Shown here one piece after another: positions 27,026 to 36,445 of a stretch of 41,663 nucleotides of DNA (position 1 is its first letter; every line of letters begins with the position of its first letter). The position numbers and the translations under genes were made by a program. A model generated the notes under the pieces. That model was given only the letters and a program-made list of their open reading frames with translations. It was not told where the DNA came from and ran no database searches. Origin of the DNA: Desulfobacterales bacterium (GTDB taxonomy: Bacteria > Desulfobacterota > Desulfovibrionia > Desulfovibrionales > Desulfothermaceae); the NCBI GenBank assembly GCA_027064715.1, contig JAMOPG010000137.1:1-41663 (forward strand), given 5' to 3'.

Positions 27026-27991
27026 ATGGGAAATGAAAAAGATACATTAGATATAAAACAAATAGTAAAAAAATTAAAATATGCAAGGGAACAAAAGGGA
27101 TATACCCTGGAAGATGTATATAAAGCTACAAAAATTAGTATAATGAATCTTGAGGCCATTGAAAATGGCAAATTTGATCTGCTGCCCCATCCAGTGTATA
27201 CAAGGGCATTTATAAAAGCCTATGCGCAATTTGTGGAAATTGACCCAACAGATATTTTGAAGGCATATGATGAATATTTAAAAGAGTCAAAAAAACAAAC
27301 TCCACCTAAAGTAAAAAAGAAACAAGTAGATCAGAAAAATAAAATAACTATCTTTAGTGTTAGTATAGTAGTATTGATTATTTTATTTGCAACTATAATA
27401 TATTTTTTTACGCAAAAAAAACAAAATGAAATTCAAAAAATACAAAATAAAAACGAAACTAGAGTTGAAGTTACTAAAAACAACACTATGATAAGTGAAG
27501 GACATGTGTCTAAAAACAAAAATAATACAGATGCATCTATGGCTAAAAATGCAACAAATAACAATGATATGGAGAAGTTGGAATTAAAACCAGAAAATAA
27601 TAGTACAGAACATAATAATACTAATAAGTCTATGGGAAATGAAATTTCAAATAAATCAAATGAAAATAATACAATAAATAACAGTGGTGGTAAAGATAAA
27701 GCAGAGTTAGATGGAAAACAACAGGCGAGTGAATTAACAAATAGGGAAAAAACTAATTATCTCAAAATAAAGGCCAATGATGATTGCTGGATAGGTGCAA
27801 AGATTGATGGAATAACGGAAAAAGAATTGATATTGCGTAAAGATCATTCTGTTACTTTTGAATATAAGGATTATATAGAAATCAAATTTGGGAATTTGGG
27901 TGGAGTTGAGCTCTATAATAATGGAGAAAGGCTGGATATAAAGGGTAAACCAGGAGAAGTAAAGGTTATTAAAATTCCATTAAATGAATAA
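27026..27991 (+). CDS. RodZ-like helix-turn-helix membrane protein
   Basis: A 321-residue protein with RodZ architecture. It has an N-terminal cytoplasmic helix-turn-helix (about residues 10-75, with LKYAREQKGYTLEDVYKATKI and YTRAFIKAYAQF) and a single membrane helix at about 107-128. A long Asn/Lys-rich linker (about 135-240) and a C-terminal periplasmic DUF4115 domain (about 245-321, with NDDCWIGAKIDG) follow. RodZ links MreB to the membrane and supports rod shape. The Asn-rich linker is low-complexity and AT-rich at DNA level but in frame. AAGGA precedes the ATG; its stop overlaps the recO start by 8 bases. Confidence 0.87.
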   Translation: MGNEKDTLDIKQIVKKLKYAREQKGYTLEDVYKATKISIMNLEAIENGKFDLLPHPVYTRAFIKAYAQFVEIDPTDILKAYDEYLKESKKQTPPKVKKKQVDQKNKITIFSVSIVVLIILFATIIYFFTQKKQNEIQKIQNKNETRVEVTKNNTMISEGHVSKNKNNTDASMAKNATNNNDMEKLELKPENNSTEHNNTNKSMGNEISNKSNENNTINNSGGKDKAELDGKQQASELTNREKTNYLKIKANDDCWIGAKIDGITEKELILRKDHSVTFEYKDYIEIKFGNLGGVELYNNGERLDIKGKPGEVKVIKIPLNE

Positions 27992-28742
27992 AAGGATAGA
28001 ATTTTTTGATCATGCAATAGTCTTTAATATAATCCCAAAAGGAGATAGGGATCTAATAGTTAGATTTCTAACACCAACGCACGGGATTGTAACAGCCTTT
28101 GCCTTTGGGGCAAGAAATAGTAAAAGAAGATTTTCAGGGTGTTTTGAGGAGCTGTCCCATGTGATTTATAAAGTTAGTTCACCAAGGCATGGCAGTTATC
28201 TCTATTTAGACGAAGGTATATTAGTAAATAGATTTACAAATATCCATATCTCATCACAAAGATATGGCATAGCAAAAAATTGTCAAAAATTTTTAGATGC
28301 TATTATAATAGGGCCAAAAGAGGCGAAAAAGATCTATGATCTTTTTTTAGGTCTTTTGAGATTACTTGATCGTATAGAGTCTTATCCTAAAAATCTGCCA
28401 ATTTTTTTTAGGGCAAGGATAACAAAAGAGATAGGATATATGCCAGAGTTTAAAAGTTGCAATAGATGCGGAAGATTGTTAATGGATGAATCTTACATCT
28501 ATTTTTTGCCTGAAAAGGGGAAAATATTTTGTAAAGATTGTGTATCTTCTACCACTAGCTTTATTTTATTAGAAAAAAGGACTTTTAATTACCTTTTAAA
28601 AATATTTACTGAGAATACAGATAAATGGGATTTTTTATTTAGTGCTAATTTAGATGAAAACAATCTTGCAAAATGTTTGGGAAGATTTGTTGAGGCAACT
28701 TTAAAGGTAAAGTGGTATAAGGGCAGATTTGTGGTTATATAA
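27984..28742 (+). CDS. recO: DNA repair protein RecO
   Basis: A 252-residue RecO. It acts with RecF and RecR to load RecA on SSB-coated gaps. The N-terminal OB fold begins [42 protein letters not shown], where the basic cluster contacts DNA. The C-terminal helical domain holds a four-Cys zinc site, CNRCG (about 158-162) and CKDC (about 180-183). The length is normal. The ATG lies within the end of the rodZ-like gene (8-base overlap). glyQ follows after 29 bases; the recO-glyQ-glyS linkage is common in this group. Confidence 0.93.
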   Translation: MNKRIEFFDHAIVFNIIPKGDRDLIVRFLTPTHGIVTAFAFGARNSKRRFSGCFEELSHVIYKVSSPRHGSYLYLDEGILVNRFTNIHISSQRYGIAKNCQKFLDAIIIGPKEAKKIYDLFLGLLRLLDRIESYPKNLPIFFRARITKEIGYMPEFKSCNRCGRLLMDESYIYFLPEKGKIFCKDCVSSTTSFILLEKRTFNYLLKIFTENTDKWDFLFSANLDENNLAKCLGRFVEATLKVKWYKGRFVVI

Positions 28743-28771
28743 CAAGTAACTATGTTGAAGGAGAGAGTGGG

Positions 28772-29647
28772 ATGCTCTGTTTTCAAGAAGTAATAATGAA
28801 ATTACATAAATTCTGGTCAGGCTATGGTTGTGTTATACATCAACCATATGATGTGGAAGTAGGAGCTGGCACCTTTCATCCAGCCACTGCTCTGAGGGTC
28901 ATTGGACCTGAGCCATGGAAAACTGCGTATGTGCAACCATCAAGAAGGCCCACTGATGGAAGGTATGGAGAGAATCCAAATAGACTCCAGCACTACTATC
29001 AATATCAGGTAATCTTAAAGCCAGCCCCTGAAAATTCTCAAGATATATATCTTCAAAGCTTATATGCATTAGGAATTGATCCATCTGAACATGATATACG
29101 TTTTGTGGAGGATGATTGGGAATCTCCTACACTTGGTGCATGGGGGCTTGGTTGGGAAGTATGGTTGGATGGAATGGAGATAACCCAGTTTACCTATTTT
29201 CAACAAATTGGTGGCATTGATTTAAATCCTGTGAGTCTGGAGATTACCTATGGTCTTGAGAGGATCTCCATGTATCTTCAAGAAAAAGAATCTGTTTATG
29301 ATTTGGAATGGAATGAAAACATCACATATGGAGATGTCCATCATCAAGGAGAATATGAACATTCAAAATACAACTTTGAACACTCTTCCACTGAAATGCT
29401 TTTTAAGTGTTTTGAATTATTTGAAGCAGAATCCAAAAAATTATGTAAGGAAAATCTCCCATGGCCTGCCTATGACTTTTGCCTTAAGTGTTCACACATT
29501 TTTAATCTATTGGATGCAAGGGGAGCAATATCTATAACTGAAAGAACTGCATATATTGCAAGGGTAAGACACCTTGCATCAAGTGTTGCAAAACTATATG
29601 CCTCACAAAGAAAAGAGATGGGATATCCTTTGCTTAAAAACAGATAA
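28772..29647 (+). CDS. glyQ: Glycine--tRNA ligase, alpha subunit
   Basis: A 291-residue class II synthetase alpha subunit, which carries the glycine-activating site of the heterotetrameric bacterial GlyRS. Hallmarks are [99 protein letters not shown] and [15 protein letters not shown]. The start at 28772 (MLCFQEVIM) aligns with the family N-terminus, and AAGGAG lies eight bases upstream. The beta subunit gene is not next to it: three TRAP transporter genes intervene before glyS at 32537. Confidence 0.97.
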   Translation: MLCFQEVIMKLHKFWSGYGCVIHQPYDVEVGAGTFHPATALRVIGPEPWKTAYVQPSRRPTDGRYGENPNRLQHYYQYQVILKPAPENSQDIYLQSLYALGIDPSEHDIRFVEDDWESPTLGAWGLGWEVWLDGMEITQFTYFQQIGGIDLNPVSLEITYGLERISMYLQEKESVYDLEWNENITYGDVHHQGEYEHSKYNFEHSSTEMLFKCFELFEAESKKLCKENLPWPAYDFCLKCSHIFNLLDARGAISITERTAYIARVRHLASSVAKLYASQRKEMGYPLLKNR

Positions 29648-29667
29648 AAAAGGAGGAGGAAAAAAGG

Positions 29668-30711
29668 ATGAGAAGATTATGTTCCATGTCATTTTTTGTA
29701 GTCTTAACTGTTTTAGTTGTTTTTATTAATAGTGTCTTTGCAAAGAAATACACATTTACTTATAGTAGTTTTTTCCCACCAACACACATCCAGAGTAAGC
29801 TTGCAGAACAGTGGTGCAAGGAAGTAGAAAAAAGGACCAATGGTGAGGTGAAGATCTATTTCTATCCAGGTCAGACCTTAACAAAGGCAGCACAGTGTTA
29901 TGACGGGGTGATATCAGGCATATCTGACATTGGAATGTCATGTCTTTTATATACAAGAGGAAGATTTCCTTTAATGGATTTTATAAACCTTCCTTTTGGA
30001 AACCCCAGCGGAGTATTTGCAACTGCCATTATCAATGAAATCTACGAAAAATTTCAGCCAAAAGAGCTATCTGATGTCAAGGTGTTATATCTACATGCCC
30101 ATGGTCCTGGATTTATCCATGTAAAGAACAAACCTGTCTATAAATTGGAAGACCTTAAGGGGCGTAAGATAAGGTGTCCAGGCTCAGTAGCAGAAGCGAT
30201 CAGGGCCCTGGGTGCAATGCCTGTGACAATGCCCATGCCTGAGGTATATCAGGCCCTTCAAAAAGGCGTTGTGGAAGGTGCAGCTTATCCAATGGAGACT
30301 AATAAGGGTTGGAAGATGGCTGAGGTTATAGACTATTCTATTGCCAATTATAAGATAGCTTATTCTGTTGGCTTTTTTGTGGTAATGAACAAGGATAAAT
30401 GGAATATGCTGCCTGAGGATGTGAAAAAGACTATTGAACAAATAGATATTGAGTGGGTGAAAAAACATGGAAAGGCTTGGGATGAAAGTGACTTTGAAGG
30501 ATTTAGATATACACTTTTAAATGGAAATAGTGTCGTAGGCATAGATCCTAAAGAGGCAAATAGGTGGCAGGACAAAGTTAAAGTTGTAATGGACAGATAT
30601 ATTGAGATGACAAGATCTAAAGGTCTGCCTGGAGATGAGGTCCTAAAATATTTAAAAAAGAGATTGCAAGACTATAATAATGGAAAATTTACATCAAAGT
30701 ATGCAGATTAA
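29668..30711 (+). CDS. dctP: TRAP transporter solute-binding protein, DctP family
   Basis: A 347-residue periplasmic binding protein of a tripartite ATP-independent transporter. A signal peptide (about residues 1-25, ending SVFA) is followed by the DctP fold: FPPTHIQSKLAEQWCKEVEKRTNGEVKI, GQTLTKAAQCYDGVISGISDIG, and LEDLKGRKIRCPGS, which includes the Arg that usually grips the substrate carboxylate. ALQKGVVEGAAYPMETNKGWKMAEVIDY is also typical. AAGGAGGAGG precedes the ATG. dctQ and dctM follow directly. Organic acids are the usual substrates; the specific ligand cannot be told. It starts 20 bases after glyQ. Confidence 0.94.
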   Translation: MRRLCSMSFFVVLTVLVVFINSVFAKKYTFTYSSFFPPTHIQSKLAEQWCKEVEKRTNGEVKIYFYPGQTLTKAAQCYDGVISGISDIGMSCLLYTRGRFPLMDFINLPFGNPSGVFATAIINEIYEKFQPKELSDVKVLYLHAHGPGFIHVKNKPVYKLEDLKGRKIRCPGSVAEAIRALGAMPVTMPMPEVYQALQKGVVEGAAYPMETNKGWKMAEVIDYSIANYKIAYSVGFFVVMNKDKWNMLPEDVKKTIEQIDIEWVKKHGKAWDESDFEGFRYTLLNGNSVVGIDPKEANRWQDKVKVVMDRYIEMTRSKGLPGDEVLKYLKKRLQDYNNGKFTSKYAD

Positions 30712-30714
30712 GAT

Positions 30715-31191
30715 ATGAGAAAAGTAGTAGATATAATAGATTTATTAGTAAATGTTTTAAGCATTATTGCAGGTATTTGTTTAATATTTATTATGCTTAT
30801 TACATGCATAGATGTATTGGGCAATGCATTTGGGCATCCCTTGCTTGGTGTTGAAGAATTAACAAGTGTGGGAGCAGCTATTACAATAGCCTTTGTGCTC
30901 CCACTTGCCCATAAAAATAGAGCCCATATTGGAATAGACTTTTTATATAAAAGGATGGGAACTAAGTTTAAAAAAATAGACGATATAATAGTTTCCATTC
31001 TAAATTCAATCTTATTTTTTTCCATATCATGGCAGAGCTATAAGTATGCCATTGCATTAAAAAATGCAGGAGAGGTCACTGCAACCCTTCAAATCCCAAA
31101 ATACTTTTTTTTATATGGGGTGTTTTTGGGATGTAGTGTGGTATTTTTACTATGTTTAAAAGAATTCCTTACAATTATAAGGTCAAAATAG
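30715..31191 (+). CDS. dctQ: TRAP transporter small permease, DctQ family
   Basis: A 158-residue inner-membrane protein with four hydrophobic helices. The family motif GVEELTSVGAAITIAFVLPLAHKNRAHIGIDF lies in the middle. It joins the large DctM subunit to form the sodium-driven membrane part of the TRAP system. Only 3 bases separate it from the dctP stop and no strong ribosome site is visible, so coupled translation is likely. The length is typical. Confidence 0.92.
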   Translation: MRKVVDIIDLLVNVLSIIAGICLIFIMLITCIDVLGNAFGHPLLGVEELTSVGAAITIAFVLPLAHKNRAHIGIDFLYKRMGTKFKKIDDIIVSILNSILFFSISWQSYKYAIALKNAGEVTATLQIPKYFFLYGVFLGCSVVFLLCLKEFLTIIRSK

Positions 31192-31216
31192 TTACAATAA
31201 GTTAAGGACTAGTTAT

Positions 31217-32518
31217 ATGGATTTTCTTGTCACTGGAGTTTTGGGTATTGTATTACTTCTTATTCTCTTTTTTCTGAGGATTCCTGTTGCATATGCACTT
31301 ACCATTGTGGGAGTTTTGGGATATGGGTTTTTGACCACCCCAGAGGCAGCTCTAAATCTTCTGGCAAGGGATCTTTATGGGGTATTTTCCTCATATGGTC
31401 TCGCACTTGTGCCTTTATTTGTATTCATGGGGTTTATAGCATATTATGCAGGAGTGAGCAAAAGGCTTTATAATATGGCCAATAAATTGACCAGTGGCAT
31501 TAGAGGGGGGCTTGCCATGGGCACGGTAATAGCGTGCACTGCCTTTGGCGCTATTTGTGGCTCCACAACTGCAACTGCAGCTACCATAGGCTCAATAGCC
31601 ATTCCAGAGATGAAGAGATTTAATTACGGAAACAAGTTGTCTGCTGGCTCAGTTGCAGGGGGATCAGGTCTAGGCATATTGATGCCCCCTAGTGTGGTGT
31701 TTATTATTTATGGAATATTGACACAGGTATCCATTGGAAAGCTCTTTTTAGCAGGGATTATTCCTGCTATTTTAATCACAATCTTGTTTTGTATAGCCAT
31801 ATATTTTTACGCAAAACTCTTTCCTCAAGAAACCCCAGAATCCCCTCGTGTTGCATTTGTTGAGAGAGTCAAATCCTTAAAAGATGTATGGGAGACATTA
31901 TTTGTTTTTACCTTGGTTATGGGGGGTATGTTTTTTGGTTTTTTTACTCCAACAAGGGCAGGTGCTGTTGGCTCTTTTCTTATACTTTTGATAGTAACAA
32001 TCCAGAAAAAACTCACTTGGGACAACTTTATAAATGCTGTAAAAGATACACTTAATGTCTCATGCATGGTAATAATGTTAGTTGCTGGAGCCACTATCTT
32101 TGGACACTTTCTTGCTCTATCGAGACTATCAACAGAACTTGCCACCTTTGTGGCACAATTAAATCTTCCTGGCTGGGCTGTAATAGGTGTAATCTGTTTG
32201 ATTTATTTGATAGCAGGATGTTTTATTGATGCCCTGGCATTGGTTACCTTAACTATACCCATATTTTATCCAATAGTAATAAACTTTGGTTACGACCCTG
32301 TGTGGTTTGGAGTCATAATAGTGCTCATTACACAAATGGGGATCATTACTCCACCAGTTGGGGTTAATGCTTATATTATAAAAGGACTTGCACCCCATAT
32401 CACATTAGAAGAAGTATTTATTGGGATCATACCATTTTTGATTGCATTAATTATTGGAACTGGGTTGATAATAGCCTTTCCTACAATATGTACTTTTTTG
32501 CCAGACATGATCAAATAA
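31217..32518 (+). CDS. dctM: TRAP transporter large permease, DctM family
   Basis: A 433-residue membrane protein with about a dozen hydrophobic segments. Family signatures are LRIPVAYALTIVGVLGY, ALVPLFVFMGFIAYYAG, GLAMGTVIACTAFGAICGSTTATAATIGSIAIPEM, GGSGLGILMPPSVVFIIYGILT, and near the end ITQMGIITPPVGVNAYIIKG. It is the ion-coupled translocation subunit. AAGGA precedes the ATG. It completes dctPQM and ends only 18 bases before glyS, so the transporter genes and glyS are probably on one transcript. Confidence 0.95.
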   Translation: MDFLVTGVLGIVLLLILFFLRIPVAYALTIVGVLGYGFLTTPEAALNLLARDLYGVFSSYGLALVPLFVFMGFIAYYAGVSKRLYNMANKLTSGIRGGLAMGTVIACTAFGAICGSTTATAATIGSIAIPEMKRFNYGNKLSAGSVAGGSGLGILMPPSVVFIIYGILTQVSIGKLFLAGIIPAILITILFCIAIYFYAKLFPQETPESPRVAFVERVKSLKDVWETLFVFTLVMGGMFFGFFTPTRAGAVGSFLILLIVTIQKKLTWDNFINAVKDTLNVSCMVIMLVAGATIFGHFLALSRLSTELATFVAQLNLPGWAVIGVICLIYLIAGCFIDALALVTLTIPIFYPIVINFGYDPVWFGVIIVLITQMGIITPPVGVNAYIIKGLAPHITLEEVFIGIIPFLIALIIGTGLIIAFPTICTFLPDMIK

Positions 32519-32536
32519 ATAAAGAGAGGTGCGAAT

Positions 32537-34627
32537 ATGGCCAATTTTTTGCTTGAAATAGGTACTGAAGAGATGCCAGCAAGGTTTTTGCCAGGACTCA
32601 TTGCAGGGATAAAAGAACTCTTTGAAAATCAACTTAAGGAAATGGACATAAACTTTGGATCAGTTGAATCTTTTGCAACACCTAGAAGAATTGTGGCCTA
32701 TATTAAAGATCTGGCTTCTGAGCAAAATAAAAGCGTAAAAAAGATAATTGGCCCACCAATTAGTGTGGCAAAGGATCAAGATGGAAATTATACAAAAGCA
32801 GGTTTAGGTTTTGCAAAATCTCAAGGTGTGGATTTAAGTGAGCTGTTTGAAGAACAGACTCCTCGGGGGAAATATCTGGCTGTAAAAAAGGAATTTGGAG
32901 GGGAGAAGACAAAGGATTTACTACCAAAGATTTGCTTGGATACAATACATAATCTCCATTTTCCCAAAAGGATGAAATGGGAAAAATCCAAGTTTTTGTT
33001 TGGTAGACCAATAAGATGGATAGTTGCTTTGCTTGAGAATGAAGTTATAGAATTTGAAATTGCCTCTATAAAATCATCCAACAAGACCTATGGTCACAGG
33101 GTAATGGGCCCTGGTCCTTTTGAAGTGAGTTCCTGTGATACATATTTTGAAGTGTTAGAGCAAAAGGGTAAGGTGATATTAGATCCTAAAAAAAGGCTTT
33201 CTATTATCAAATCCTCAGGGGAAAAAGAGGCTAAAAAACTAGGTGGCAGGGTAATTTGGGATGAAGAACTCTTAGAAGAGGTAATTGGACTTGTGGAATA
33301 TCCTTTTCCCATTATTGGAGAATTTGATGCAAAATTTTTAGAATTACCTAAAGAGGTACTTTTGACCAGTATAAAAACCCACCAAAAGTCCTTTGGGATT
33401 GAAGGCAGTGATGGAAGGCTTCTTCCTTATTTTTTGTGCACTGTTAATATTGAACCAAAGGACATCTCATTGGTTAAAAAAGGTTGGGAAAGGGTCTTAC
33501 GTGCAAGATTGGAAGATGCTGCCTTTTTCTGGAAAGTAGACAGTAGCGCTTCTTTAGATAAATGGAGAGAGGAGCTAAATAGGGTCGTATTTCTAGGTCC
33601 ATTGGGTACAATGGGAGATAAGGCCAACAGGCTGGAGAAGATTTGTGAATATCTCTCAGATATAATTGATCCTTCCCTAAAAGGGCCTTTAAAAAGGGCA
33701 GGACAGCTCGCGAAGGTAGACCTTGTGTCTGAAATGGTGGGAGAGTTTGACGACTTACAGGGGATTATGGGGGGAATATATGCAAGAAAAAAGGGGGAAG
33801 ATCCAGTTGTGGCAGATGCAATCTATGAACATTATCTCCCCACTGGAGTGGATAGCCCACTACCAAAGACATTAGGTGGAGCGATTTTGTCCATTGCTGA
33901 TAAAATGGATAACATTATTGGTTGTTTTGGGTTAGATATGATACCTACTGGTGCACAAGATCCACACGGCATGAGGAGACAGGTGCTTGGTATTATAAGG
34001 ATAATCTTGGATAAAAATCTTGATTTTTCTCTTTTTGATGCATTTTCAAAGGTATTTGATATTTATGGTGAGATTCCGTGGAAAAACACCAAAGAAAAGA
34101 CCATGGAGCTCTTAAAGGACTTTGTTGCTGGGAGATTAAAGGGCTATTTCCAATCCCTAGACTATCCAACAAAGATAGTGGATGCAATAGTATGTGCAGA
34201 TATTGATAATATATATCTTACAAAAAAGAGACTTGATGGTCTTTTTGAATTCAGCAAAGATCCTGATTTTGAAAAGGCAGTACTGACCTTTAAAAGGGTT
34301 GATAATATAATAAAAAAGCAGGGACTGCAAACAGAAACAACCCTTACAGGAGAGTTTGATCCAAAGATGTTTGTGGAACAAGAGGAGAAGGCGCTGGCAA
34401 AGGCCATCTCTAATATGGAACAGAGGTGGGATGAACTTTATAATAAAGAGGACTTTAAAGGGCTTTTTATGTTACTAAATGAGATTAGACCTGTTGTAGA
34501 TGATTTTTTTGACAAAGTAATGGTGATGTGTGAAGATGTTGATCTTAGAAGGAATAGATTAAATCTCCTTTTTGCGATTGTAAAAAGGCTTTCTCAACTT
34601 GCAGATTTTAGTGCACTTCAGATTTAA
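32537..34627 (+). CDS. glyS: Glycine--tRNA ligase, beta subunit
   Basis: A 696-residue beta subunit of bacterial GlyRS, which recognises tRNA-Gly. The N-terminus FLLEIGTEEMPARFLPG is diagnostic, followed by FATPRRIVAYI, GPPISVAKDQDGNYTKAGLGFAKSQG, FPKRMKWEKSKFLFGRPIRWIVAL, the HD-domain-like stretch SPLPKTLGGAILSIADKMDNIIGCFGLDMIPTGAQDPHGMRRQ, and a C-terminal DALR anticodon-binding domain ending RNRLNLLFAIVKRLSQLADF. The length is standard. GAGAGG precedes the ATG. It is separated from glyQ by dctPQM. Confidence 0.97.
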   Translation: MANFLLEIGTEEMPARFLPGLIAGIKELFENQLKEMDINFGSVESFATPRRIVAYIKDLASEQNKSVKKIIGPPISVAKDQDGNYTKAGLGFAKSQGVDLSELFEEQTPRGKYLAVKKEFGGEKTKDLLPKICLDTIHNLHFPKRMKWEKSKFLFGRPIRWIVALLENEVIEFEIASIKSSNKTYGHRVMGPGPFEVSSCDTYFEVLEQKGKVILDPKKRLSIIKSSGEKEAKKLGGRVIWDEELLEEVIGLVEYPFPIIGEFDAKFLELPKEVLLTSIKTHQKSFGIEGSDGRLLPYFLCTVNIEPKDISLVKKGWERVLRARLEDAAFFWKVDSSASLDKWREELNRVVFLGPLGTMGDKANRLEKICEYLSDIIDPSLKGPLKRAGQLAKVDLVSEMVGEFDDLQGIMGGIYARKKGEDPVVADAIYEHYLPTGVDSPLPKTLGGAILSIADKMDNIIGCFGLDMIPTGAQDPHGMRRQVLGIIRIILDKNLDFSLFDAFSKVFDIYGEIPWKNTKEKTMELLKDFVAGRLKGYFQSLDYPTKIVDAIVCADIDNIYLTKKRLDGLFEFSKDPDFEKAVLTFKRVDNIIKKQGLQTETTLTGEFDPKMFVEQEEKALAKAISNMEQRWDELYNKEDFKGLFMLLNEIRPVVDDFFDKVMVMCEDVDLRRNRLNLLFAIVKRLSQLADFSALQI

Positions 34628-34639
34628 TAAATAGTGAGG

Positions 34640-34654
34640 GGATAGATTCTATCC
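34640..34654 (+). other. Small perfect hairpin between glyS and the CbiR-like gene
   Basis: GGATAG and CTATCC flank ATT, giving a 6-base stem 12 bases after the glyS stop. There is no following T run, so it is a poor terminator. It may stabilise the upstream mRNA end. The 47-base gap holds nothing else, and the next gene has no clear ribosome site. Confidence 0.35.
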
Positions 34655-34674
34655 TAAAATAATTTAACAATAAT

Positions 34675-35397
34675 ATGAATAGATTTATTATAGGTACAAC
34701 TTCTTTTGTGTTTCCTGCTACTATTTATGAAAATTGCAAGAGACTAGAAGAGCTTGTGGATCTAGTATCTATTGTGATGTTTGAAACACAGGCCTGTTTA
34801 AAATATACTAAAGAAGATCTACCTAAAGATCTGATAGAACTAGATCTAAGTTATAATATACACCTTCCTCTGGATCTTCCTTGGGAATTAGGTGCGGAAG
34901 AGGTATATAATATTTTGGATTGTCTTATAAAGAAAACTGAATTTTTAAATCCAACATCATATACGCTTCATCCTCCTTTAAAAAGAGAAGATTTTTGCCA
35001 ACTACTAGAGATAATGAAAAAAAGGAATATTTCCTTAACGAAGTTTTTCATTGAAAACATAAAAGAAAATGATTTAACCAATATATGGGATATTTTATTA
35101 GAAAATGATATAAAAATATGTTTGGATCTTGGTCATTTTATAGAGTATAAACAAGAAAGATTATTTATGTTGGATGATCTAATGGGGCGTATTGGAATGC
35201 TTCACTTATACGCCCCTCAAAATGGAAGGCATACATCTCTTGATCATCTTTCAAAGGAGCACACTAATCTTTTGATCTTTATTTTAAAAGAAATAAAAAA
35301 AAGGAAGTTAAATCCAGAGATTATTATTGAGGTGTTTGATTATAATGATCTAATTTCATCACTTGACTTTTTTCAATTATTAACTAGGGAGTTGTAA
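34675..35397 (+). CDS. cbiR: TIM-barrel phosphodiesterase, probable cobamide-remodelling CbiR
   Basis: A 240-residue protein of the AP-endonuclease 2/xylose-isomerase-like barrel family. Likely metal ligands can be followed along the strands: His in IHLPLDLPWELG and YTLHPPL, Glu in FFIENI, Asp and His in ICLDLGHFIEY, His in MLHLYAP and HTSLDHL, and Glu in IIIEVFDY. The N-terminal GTTSFVFPATIYENCKRLEELVDLVSIVMFETQACL and the HLPLDLPW segment resemble CbiR, an enzyme first described in Akkermansia and found in sulfate reducers. CbiR hydrolyses the nucleotide loop of cobamides so the lower ligand can be exchanged. I recognise this from memory without alignment; a generic sugar-phosphate isomerase is the alternative. 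The cobD-cobQ gene in the same window is consistent. There is no clear ribosome site. Confidence 0.62.
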   Translation: MNRFIIGTTSFVFPATIYENCKRLEELVDLVSIVMFETQACLKYTKEDLPKDLIELDLSYNIHLPLDLPWELGAEEVYNILDCLIKKTEFLNPTSYTLHPPLKREDFCQLLEIMKKRNISLTKFFIENIKENDLTNIWDILLENDIKICLDLGHFIEYKQERLFMLDDLMGRIGMLHLYAPQNGRHTSLDHLSKEHTNLLIFILKEIKKRKLNPEIIIEVFDYNDLISSLDFFQLLTREL

Positions 35398-35434
35398 AAA
35401 ATATCTTGGAAAAAATGATATTAATAGGTAAAAC

Positions 35435-36445
35435 ATGTCATATTTTAGACAACTTAATGATAAGATAGAGAAGCTTTACAGTCTTTGTAATAAAAAGGAA
35501 AGATGGCTTATTTTATTTGTTGCAGATCCTGATGCAATGGCTTCTGCATTGGCCTTAAAAAGGATATTAGTTAGAAAAGTAGAAAATGTAGGGCTTGCAA
35601 TGGTGAACGAGATAAGCAGGCCTGATAACTTGGCTATGATGAAATATTTGAACATTCCAGCTAAAAAACTCACGCCCTTGCTTGCTGCACAATATGATAA
35701 GTTTGCCCTGGTGGATTCTCAACCTCATCACAATCCAGAATTTGCAAATTTTGATTTTTCTATTGTAATAGACCATCACCCATTATCAAAGGACAATCCA
35801 ATAAAGGCAGATTTTGTAGAAGTGCAACCAGAATATGGGGCAAATAGTACTATCTTAACTGAATTTTTGTATAATCTCAAGCTAAAACCTGGAAAGCTCT
35901 TATCCACAGCCCTTTTATATGGTATAAAGACCGATACCCATAGCTTTGAAAATAACTTTCACGATGCTGACATTAAGGCATTTAGGTATTTGAGTAAGTT
36001 TGCCAATCACAATCTTTTAAGAAAGATTGTAAGGAGCGAATATAAACTTGAGTGGTTAAAGTATTTTGCACAGGCATTAAAAAAGTTAAGGGTAATTGGA
36101 GAAGGAATTACTGTTTTTATGGGAGAGGTGGACTCATCTGATATTTTGGTGATACTTGCTGACTTTTTCATGAAGATTCACGACATCTCCTGGGATATAG
36201 TCATGGGTATTTGTGACGATAAAGTAGTCGCCATATTTCGTGGTGATGGGATAAAACATCATATGGGAAAACTCGCCTACAGACTCTTTGGGGATGTGGG
36301 AAGTGCTGGTGGACACAAGGCAATGGCCAGGGCAGAATTTAAAGTGGAGGATATTGAGGAACATCCCCAACAATTCTTGTGGAATAAATTAGAAAAATTG
36401 AAGATGATTAAAAGGGCCATAAAAGAAGACAGAGATGAAGAATAG
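35435..36445 (+). CDS. DHH/DHHA1-family phosphoesterase
   Basis: A 336-residue DHH phosphoesterase of the NrnA/RecJ superfamily. DHH motifs are ADPDAMASALALKRIL (motif I, about 30-45), FALVDSQPHHNP (motif II), VIDHHPLS (motif III, the DHH proper), and GIKTDTHSFE (motif IV). A C-terminal DHHA1 domain carries GSAGGHKAMARAEF. Such enzymes cleave short oligonucleotides, pAp or cyclic dinucleotide products using manganese. Motif I keeps the Asp pair but I do not see the His that usually precedes it. The last 11 bases overlap the polA start, linking it to DNA metabolism. The exact substrate is not predictable; nanoRNase/pAp phosphatase is the nearest guess. Confidence 0.88.
   Translation: MSYFRQLNDKIEKLYSLCNKKERWLILFVADPDAMASALALKRILVRKVENVGLAMVNEISRPDNLAMMKYLNIPAKKLTPLLAAQYDKFALVDSQPHHNPEFANFDFSIVIDHHPLSKDNPIKADFVEVQPEYGANSTILTEFLYNLKLKPGKLLSTALLYGIKTDTHSFENNFHDADIKAFRYLSKFANHNLLRKIVRSEYKLEWLKYFAQALKKLRVIGEGITVFMGEVDSSDILVILADFFMKIHDISWDIVMGICDDKVVAIFRGDGIKHHMGKLAYRLFGDVGSAGGHKAMARAEFKVEDIEEHPQQFLWNKLEKLKMIKRAIKEDRDEE

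Noticed and set aside
27430-27750. The AAT-rich stretch in the rodZ-like gene as a DNA repeat or pseudogene sign
   Set aside because: It stays in frame and encodes an Asn/Lys-rich linker between the membrane helix and the DUF4115 domain, as expected for this family.
34640-34654. A terminator ending the glyS transcript
   Set aside because: The stem is only 6 bases and no T run follows; kept only as a small hairpin.
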